A stretch of DNA of 64,000 nt. Origin: Hordeum vulgare subsp. vulgare (lineage: Eukaryota > Streptophyta > Magnoliopsida > Poales > Poaceae). The stretch lies in the NCBI RefSeq assembly GCF_904849725.1, contig NC_058522.1, positions 430,805,529 through 430,869,528 of the forward strand, read 5' to 3'. Position numbers and translations under genes: made by a program. The notes under the pieces are model-generated. The model saw only the letters and a program-made list of their open reading frames with translations, had not been told where the DNA came from and ran no database searches. Positions 56,700 to 64,000 of the stretch are shown in pieces (within the stretch, counting starts at the first letter, position 1; every line of letters starts with the position of its first letter).

Positions 56700-59069
56700 C
56701 AAAGTTTTAAATAGCGGGCTACGCCATTTAGCGGCGGCTCTGCCAACAACTAAAAGAGGCTATAGCGGGCTATGCCATCATTTAGCGGTTTTACAAAATA
56801 ATGAGAAAAACAAAATATAATAATACAATCAGGTATCAAATATATATACAATATACATATACTGCATAACAACAAAAGGCACACTTGCACAGTAGGTAAC
56901 TTGCACACTTGCACAATCTAACACTTGCACAGTAGGTAACTTGCACACTTGCACAATCTAACAACCAGCAGGACTAAAGTCACACTTGCACATAACAAAA
57001 GTAAGATGGCAAACTACATACGAACAGCCATACAGTTGCAGTGCATCAATCTGAATCACTAGAGGCATAGTTAGACTCATCTTGAGCTTGGTCATCTGAT
57101 TCCGAAGATGAAGAACATAGCATGGGATCTTCTTCAATGCTGTTAAGAAGAGAGTGGATGCTCTTCTTCCTCTTCTTCTTGGCTACTGCAGACCTCTTTC
57201 TTTTTCTTCCTTGTGCTTGTGATGTTGAAGTCTCTTGTTGAGCTTGAGCTTCATTACCTAAATGTTCACTGGCATTGTCATTAGGAACGATCCCAGTAAT
57301 GAACTCATTGGCTTCATCCTCCAGAACATCATCGATAACCTTCTCTATAGGATCCCTGTTCTTATTTGCTCTCTTATGCTGCAGCCTCGCGTTGAATTTG
57401 ACGAAGACAAGATCCCTCAACCTATCACTGAGTAGTCTATTACGTTTTTTTGCATGAACCTACATAGTGAAGAAAAATTGAGTGTAGATGAAAACAAATC
57501 AAGGAACACATGAGAACAAAAATAAACTATTTTGTAGGCATTTAGAGTTATAGTTTCCTTTCTTACTTGTTCGAATGATGACCAGTTTCTCTCACAAGCT
57601 GAGGAGGTGCATGTCAATGTGAGGATCTTTCTTACCAAATTCTTCAGCTTGGGTGCTTTTGTGCCATGATTCAATCACCATTTTGCTGCATCAAGTCATT
57701 CATAGATTATTAGATATATAGTTATATACTTACGCATATACAAAATGGGAAATAGGGAAAGTTTGAAACTGGTTTAAAACAAATTGTACTAACCTGGATC
57801 AAAAATTTTGTTTCTTCTCTGCCGCGTGGCAATGTCCGTTCCAAAAGAGTGGGCCTCTTCTTCATATATGTTGAGTTCATCAATAATCTCTTCTTGCAAC
57901 ATTTCATCTTGAATCATCCTTGTAATGCAATGGATGACCGCTGCTCTGAATGATCCATCATTCTCGATCGCATTCTTGTTTGGATAGTAGTAGTAGGGAT
58001 TGAGAAAGTACCCAGCCAAATGTAGTGGCGTCTTCAGTTTGTTGTCCCACCTCTTGTCAATGATATCCATAACAGCTTTGAAGCGACTCTCATCATTGTC
58101 AAACCTCAAACAAATTTCCTTTCTCGCATCTAGCATACAACCATGGAAGACTCCCATCGCCGGCACATCACTATCCACCCTTCTCAGCACATTAGCCATT
58201 GGCTCAAAGAAATTCACAGCAATGTCAACACCTTTCCAAAAGGAATCAGTTTGCACAACCTTTTGAGCTTTCTTACCCTTGTCCTTCTTTAAGTACCCCA
58301 TGTCATTTAGCTCCTCTGATCTGAATAGTTTAAGCACATCCTTCTTGTTGTCTTGCAAACCTTTTAGATTGAGATAAGCCGTGGCAAATCTAGTAACACC
58401 AACACAGACCAAGTCTCTTCCAAGAGTTTTCCTCATCAAAGCCAAAACCCTCGTATGAGCATACAAGAACACGGTCACTTGCCTTGCTAGGACAATTGTT
58501 TTCTACAAAACTTGTAAATCTGAGGACAAAACTTACAAATCTGAGGACAAAACTTGCCTGTCGATGGGGTCTGCTGACTCATTGTAGGCTAGGAGAAGAT
58601 GGCTGGAGAGGGGGCGTCACTGGGAAAGGGTCGTCGGAGAAGGAGGCGTCGAGGGCGGCCGCTAGGAGAAGCAGGTGTCCCTGCAAGGAGGGCTTCGCCA
58701 GCACAGGGAGTGTGGCCGATGGAGGGGGAGTCAACGAGACGTCGCCATCGCTGCGTAGTTGTCGCCGCCACCAGCCTCCATAGCACTTTTTGGGGGGGAG
58801 GAAAGGAATACGGGGTGGGAGTGTGGTGGTGGGGGTAGGTTTAGGGTAAAAACGTGTGGGGGTGCCGTGAATTGGATTTGGGCTGAAGCTTTGGACCGGC
58901 CCAGCGGGAAAAAAAGCGCTAACGCTAAATTTTTACAGCGCTAATGACAATTAGCGGCGGTATTAGCGGCTTTTCCCATCGAGGCTTAAAATCACCTAGC
59001 TGTAGCTGGAAGGGGGAAAATGCTATAGCTGCGCTATAGCGCCGCTATAGCCCGCTATTCAAAACTTTG
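56700..59069 (-). mobile_element. hAT-superfamily transposon, 2.37 kb, internally deleted
   Basis: Termini CAAAGTTTTAAATAGCGGGC and its complement, with a perfect 8-bp TSD GTTTTACT (56692-56699 and 59070-59077). Subterminal repeats of TAGCGG/CCGCTA occur at both ends. It contains the C-terminal two thirds of a hAT transposase. Confidence 0.95.
57046..58510 (-). pseudogene. hAT transposase, C-terminal part, BED-finger end deleted
   Basis: Exon A (about 58510-57795): QVTVFLYAHTRVLALMRK, CVGVTRFATAYLNLKGL, KGVDIAVNFFEPMANVLRRV and AGYFLNPYYYYPN. Exon B (about 57688-57575): LTCTSSACERNWSSFEQ, the hAT dimerisation signature; a conserved Trp is TGA at its start. Exon C (about 57461-57046): RNRLLSDRLRDLVFVKFNARL then a Lys/Arg- and Ser-rich tail. 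The N-terminal BED zinc finger and first catalytic Asp are absent; coding starts abruptly near 58510 beside a GC-rich stretch (58590-58790). It cannot encode an active enzyme. Confidence 0.85.
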
Positions 59070-59121
59070 GTTTTACTTAATACTTTTATACATGTTAAAT
59101 AGCGGTTGATGGGTGGAGTAA

Positions 59122-59170
59122 TCTCTACTATTAAAGGGGGATCGAACGTCGTGATGGTTCGACCAAAGCG
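59122..59170 (+). mobile_element. Helitron 5' terminus (H1)
   Basis: TCTCTACTATTAAAGGGG follows an A, as required for Helitron insertion between A and T. The same terminus recurs at 63167 with about 45 bp of similarity. The 3' end (CTRRT with hairpin) was not found, so the right limit is unknown; it may include the RAD54 fragment. Confidence 0.6.
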
Positions 59171-60790
59171 ATGGTTCGACCTCTCGTTTGCTCGCCCCCC
59201 CCACCCTCCTCGTACTTAAATCAGGAAAACCCACGACCCCATCCCCGCACTCGTGCGAACCGCTCCTCTCGTGCAGCCGCACCACCCCCGCGCAGCCACC
59301 GCGCCCTCTCCCTTCCCACCGGCCCTCCTCGCTGCCGCCATCGCCCTCGCGGCTCCTTTCCCCGTCGCCCTCGCACTAATACGGCGACCAAACACGCCCC
59401 TAGCCGCTTCTTCGCGCGGTCGCGCCTCATCCTCATCCCAGTCCCCGTCCCCTAACCCTAGCTCGAGGACGCGAGGAACAGCCGGCGGTTCGCCCGCCGC
59501 CGCGCCCCCGACAAGCTAGCGCGCTAATGCCCTCCAATGAGAACCCTCTTCACTCCCCGTCGCACCATTCCTTCACTCTTGGCTGCTGCCGCTCCGCCCC
59601 CTACCTCGCTGCCGCCGGCGCTCGCCACTGTCCTGACCACCACCCACCGGCTGGAGGCCCACGCCACTCCTTCACCTCCACCACGTCGCTGTCATCGTCA
59701 CCGGGAGGATCAACGGTCGACGCTCGCGTAGCTGCTCCGCTCGAAGGCATCACCATCGATGAGAGGAGCACCGGACCGTCGTCCTCCTGTTCGTGCACCT
59801 CCGTTAGAGGACAACTCGAGGTGAGCCGCCCCTGATCCGTTGCCTGGGGCGCCCATGGGCTCCCTCCCTGCCAAATTTGTACTCCTGTTCGTGCACTTCA
59901 CAGAACCTGATGCAAATAGTCCTCTCCCCTTCTAGGGGTGTGTTTGGTTCAAGGGATAAACTAGGATGGCTATGGCCTATGGGTATCCCCAACCAGCTGG
60001 CTATGGATAGCCTTTTTTTTGGTTGGCTTGGTGTGGTTAGCCCATATTTTGTTTGCTTTGAAGGATAAAATATGATTGTGGATAGTTCAATAAGTGTTCG
60101 GTTTTGGAGAGAAATCAAGAATAAAAGGTGATGCGTCAAGTTTGTATTCCCTGTCACCATGAAATCTTCTGCAACAGAATGCCAAAAGGAGAGGATTAGT
60201 GCACAAGAACTTGCAACACAACACACACACAACTAATCAGTACACAGCAGCACACACACCATGCATCGGTACAGTACACAGCAGCATGCACACCACGCAT
60301 CCATTCATATCAAGCTTCGGCGGCGCATGCTCTCCTTTGTCTGCAGCCGCTCTCTCCTCGAGCAATAGCCGCGCTGCCTACTCAAGCCCCGGCAGCGTTG
60401 CCGATGCTCGCCCTCCTCGAACCTAGGTCCGCGTTGCCCGTGCTCGCCGATCCAGAGAAGCGGACTCACCGGCCTCTTTCTCATGCCACCATGCGCCCAT
60501 CCTTAGTCAACACAACGCTGTCGCGCAGCTACAGCCAATGCGCTCCCCTCGGGCGGCCGACCTCGCACCTTCAGGCCGCTGGAGTCGCCACCGGACATTC
60601 GCTGCTCTAGGCCGTAATCCGCCGCTGCCGGCGCCGGCCTCGTCGCTTGGGGAACAGATCGAGCCGAGTTAAAGAGGCACACGAGGGGCTCGAAGCTGGT
60701 TTATATCTGCACGTCACTAATTTATCACCTTCTGAAGGTTCTTTTTAATTCCACACACCTTGCCTGAGCTGAACCTTTTCACCTATTGGC
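59171..60790. other. GC-rich stretch inside the presumed Helitron
   Basis: 59170-59840 and 60290-60620 are GC-rich, Pro/Ser/Arg-coding in several frames and may be captured exon pieces, but I recognise none. 59935-60120 is A/T-richer without a gene. Confidence 0.4.
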
Positions 60791-60800
60791 ACTTGCAAAA

Positions 60801-61206
60801 GCTGCTGCTAGAGTATGGACAGATGGACAAAAGAAGAGAGTGCACGTATACATGTTCTTGAGCACCGGGACCATTGAGGAGAAGGTTGTCAACTCCAAAT
60901 CTTGTATCTTTCATGTCTTTTAAATTCTTTTCCATTATGAAGAAATAATGAGTTGCTGGTTACTTTTTTGTGCTGACAATATGATATGCCACATTCAACT
61001 ATAGATATATCATCATCAAATAGAAAAAGAAGTTATCCGGAAAGTTATTCAGAAGGAACAAGTGAACCAAGTACCTGGAGTGATCTTTTGCTTTCTTTCG
61101 ATCCTTAAAATGGCCAAATACATTGATTTCTCACTTCTCTGTTTCACTTTTACAGGGCAATTCTATCTCAACAGACGATCCACGTGATCTTTTTTACTCT
61201 TGATGA
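60801..61206 (+). pseudogene. RAD54-type SNF2 helicase exon fragment
   Basis: Three exon-like blocks in order: AAARVWTDGQKKRVHVYMFL then STGTIEEK (60801-60885), VIRKVIQKEQ (about 61032-61061) and GNSISTDDPRDLFYS with stop (61156-61204), each near plausible splice sites. This is the end of the SNF2 helicase C-terminal domain of RAD54. The motif VI block, normally ARVWRDGQ, has Thr for the key Arg. The ATPase domain and C-terminus are absent, so it is a captured, non-functional fragment. Confidence 0.75.
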
Positions 61207-63166
61207 ACAATTTAGGTGAACTCTGCTTGTCCTTTTTAGCTTGTACCTAACCCTTCTTTTTTCGTTGTTTTGTTTTGTTCTGTTAATTATTCAGAAAATA
61301 GTTTAAAAAATCAACACAATACACCTGCAAACCTTGGATTACGTTTACACTTATTGTTCGTTTGGTTGGCATACTTCCGATCACATTGGACAGAGGAGCC
61401 TATGTGTGTAGGTCTGGCTAGCACGAGCCTGGTGCCATTGGACACTGTTGTCGAGAGCCATATCCAACGAGCAGATAGGCTAGAGGTTGTCGGGTGGCAC
61501 CAGCAGCCTCACCGGCTCTGCCTTGTGTATGGTTTCAACATGTGTTTCTTAGTCTTCGTTGCTGATAAAACCATTAGTTGTCTGTCTTTGGATTCATTGT
61601 CTGTCAACTGGGCTATGACTTCCAGTAGTTAGCATCATTGGGTTCAGACCATTGTGTTTGATTTATTTTCAGTATCTTGCGTGTTTGTGACCCCTATAAG
61701 ATTGTTACCCATGTTGACTCTACAAGGGGCAACACCAAACCAGCGAGCCTGAGGCGCCGCTGGCCATGGATAGGGGTGGCCGTTATAACATATGGATAAT
61801 ATGCACATGGAAGGTGTTATGATAATCATCACTAATATCTATTAGTATTATCAGCTAATATATGTTTGTCTCCGAAAAAGAATATAATTGTTGTTTCTTA
61901 AATATGCAGGTTGATTTGAACAAAGTAGAATTTTTTGTACCAGAAGTATTTTGCATGGTTTAAGATTTTGATTGACATCTTATATATACCCACTACACCA
62001 TTTTCTTTTATCAAGCATGTAAAGTTAAACCACTGGTTTTATATGTCGTATATTCTTATTCCTTTGTCTCCAAATGATATAAGAGATTCTGTTGGTGCTC
62101 TATTAACAGGATTGGATTTTTTTGCCACTTCATAATATTGCTAACAAATGATTGTCTTTGAAATCCATGAAGATTATGGAGGAACCTATTTACTTTATTA
62201 ATACTGGAATACCGCAGAAAGAAGTTAAATGGTTGTCTTGTTCCAATATAAGTAGCATGTTCCCAAAAATATTATATCTTGCCTACCAGCCTGTTGTGCG
62301 CAACTAATGCTCAAGTTGAACTAATGCTAACATGCTTGTTTGAGAGGGAAGTCTTCTGCTGACTAACTCTTCAATATGTTAATGAAGAATTCAATATTGA
62401 TTCAACCAATAGGAATTTCACCGACGATTGTTTGTAAACCGCCCTCGACACATTGTCCTAAAGCAATACTTGTTGTACTTATTGAATCGAGATATCTGGT
62501 TCTATTTACTTTCATTTGACTTCCATTTGTAGTTATTTGGTTAGTAAGGCTTTTTTTCTCCAATTGTGATGTTTGAAACATTTTCTTATACTGATAATGA
62601 TCTAGAATAAAACAGACCAACGATATATACAAACCGACACAATAGGAATTAACTGGTACCTAGCTTTTGAAGCTACTGATATATACAAAATATTATTTGA
62701 GTACAACAGGAGAGATACAATCTTATGGATATTTCTGCATTTGTAAGAAACATTCAGATTGGCAAGCGGACTTGACTAGCCATATGTAGGACTCAGCCCT
62801 CCTAACTTCCAAATGATTAGTCATTGGTGTTTTCTTATGTTCCTGTTAGCCCAAGTGCATCAGTTAAGTAGAGAGTGTTATGTTGAACAAAGGAAAGAGA
62901 CTACTCTTTTGTTATTTGCAGTACAGATATATGCTTTAACATATTACCTTTATGCTCTCTTTTTGGATTTCAGTATATGCGTGCTATAAAAAAGCAAAGT
63001 GATTGTTTTTTTACGGTCTGCTTATTTGTGCTACTATGTAATATTCATGTCAATGCCTGCTAGCTACATACTTACCTTGTGCATTTGTTGGTCATGTCTT
63101 AAAATCTAGACTGTGTTATATATTCTTCTAACAAAATAAGTTGTAGGATGCTTTGATAGTCCATAA
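61207..63166. other. No recognised gene
   Basis: A frame at 61270-61632 (FVWLAYFRSHWTEEPMCVG) is open for 120 codons but resembles nothing I know. 61860-63160 is A/T-rich with only short frames. Confidence 0.4.
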
Positions 63167-64000
63167 TCTCTACTATTAAAGGGGAATCTGCCGTCTGTCG
63201 TGATGGTTCAAACTTCTCCTCCTACGATAGACTGATCCGCTCCCGCTCACGCATCCGGTTTTCTCCAGCATTGACCTCCCTCGCTTGATTTTTTAGGTCC
63301 TACGTTTTTTTCAAGGTGGACGTCCCACGTTTCTTCTCCACGATCGAACAGTGGAAGCCAACACAAGCACGTCCATCTCTCCCACCCACGTACTTCCTCC
63401 CAACCGCATCTACCGATCCAGGTAGAAGCCGTCAATCTCTTATCCCACCCCCATTCTTCTTCCCATGCCGCCGCAAAGATCTTCTCTCCCAATCTTGTTC
63501 CCCTTGCTTTGCATCAGATCTCCTCCGTACTAGCTCCCCCAACGTCGTGGACAGATACCATTGCTGCTGGGTCGCCATTGTAGCACCCATGATGAGCCGC
63601 GAGCCGGTGTACCGGCGTTGTCCCCTCTGCATGGGCCAGCCTGGACAGAAGGCAGCTGATCCGGCGCTCGACGCCTTTCACCTCCAACGATGCAGCCTCC
63701 TCGATTGAACGGAAACGGCTTGACCTCCTCCGGCTAGGTGGGTTGGACGAAACATCTCTGGTTTCTCGGCTTGACTTGGTTGAGTTTTCTTTTACTGATT
63801 TGGTTTACTTGCATGGACGAATTCCCTCCCTCTATTTACTTAACTCATGATCTAATTCTGGTATAAAATAGGATAGAATGCATATGTAAAGATTGTTGAG
63901 CATAGAGTACATATATATGTACATATTGTTGTACGGTCACATTAATTGTACAAGGCGCTGAATGTTTTTTTATCTTTTCCTATAAAAACAACAATGATGT
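63167..64000 (+). mobile_element. Helitron 5' terminus (H2), continuing past the window
   Basis: TCTCTACTATTAAAGGGGAA after an A, same orientation as H1. A 130-codon frame (63316-63708) lies inside; it has a C-terminal MSREPVYRRCPLCMGQPG with a CPLC pair but no family is recognised. The 3' end is outside the window. Confidence 0.55.

Noticed and set aside
59253..59835. Possible first exon of a host gene
   Set aside because: Several GC-rich frames are equally open and none shows a known domain; left as unassigned Helitron interior.

Overview
The window is nuclear DNA of a grass, almost certainly a Triticeae (wheat, Aegilops, barley or rye type). The evidence is GC-rich, intron-bearing host genes separated by nested Copia retrotransposons of the Sirevirus and Angela/WIS kinds, plus PIF/Harbinger, Stowaway, hAT and Helitron DNA elements. 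I saw no bacterial or organellar sequence, no CRISPR array and no tRNA or rRNA gene. Identifications come from reading motifs; no database was searched.

Layout. 1-1452 (minus) is the N-terminal part of a subtilisin-like protease that runs off the left edge. 2489-3849 is a short Harbinger/Tourist-like element rich in inverted repeats. 3853-50692 is one deep nest. A Harbinger-like element (3-bp TSD TAA) carries a decayed NAM-associated-type gene and a PB1-like fragment. Into it went Sirevirus A (7857-50497), and into A's reverse transcriptase went a second Sirevirus of the same family in the opposite direction (B, 12015-44361). B's two LTRs then took an LTR-like unit (12541-14076), an Angela-type element F (21067-31377, itself split by another LTR-like unit at 24009-25559) and a third, different Sirevirus C (31551-43287). 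A separate Angela/WIS solo LTR (44964-46743) sits in A's RNase H region. Target-site duplications support every level except that solo LTR.

Right of the nest lies a host island. A seven-exon gene for a ubiquitin-like/SAYSvFN membrane protein (52798-55017, minus) and a two-exon gamma-glutamylcyclotransferase-like gene (55201-55822, plus) stand head to head with 183 bp between their start codons. Then come an internally deleted hAT element with a perfect 8-bp TSD (56700-59069) and two Helitron 5' termini (59122 and 63167). A RAD54-type helicase exon fragment lies between the two Helitron ends.

The most unusual item is in element C. Downstream of a badly broken gag-pol is an intact 522-codon third ORF (39746-41314). 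It has its own TATA box, a predicted leader intron and a cluster of the same GGACGTCC palindromes found in C's LTRs. Other unusual structures are the paired 'LTR plus primer-binding site' insertions, a likely three-LTR tandem relic at the end of F, and the shared loss of the gag zinc knuckle in A and B.
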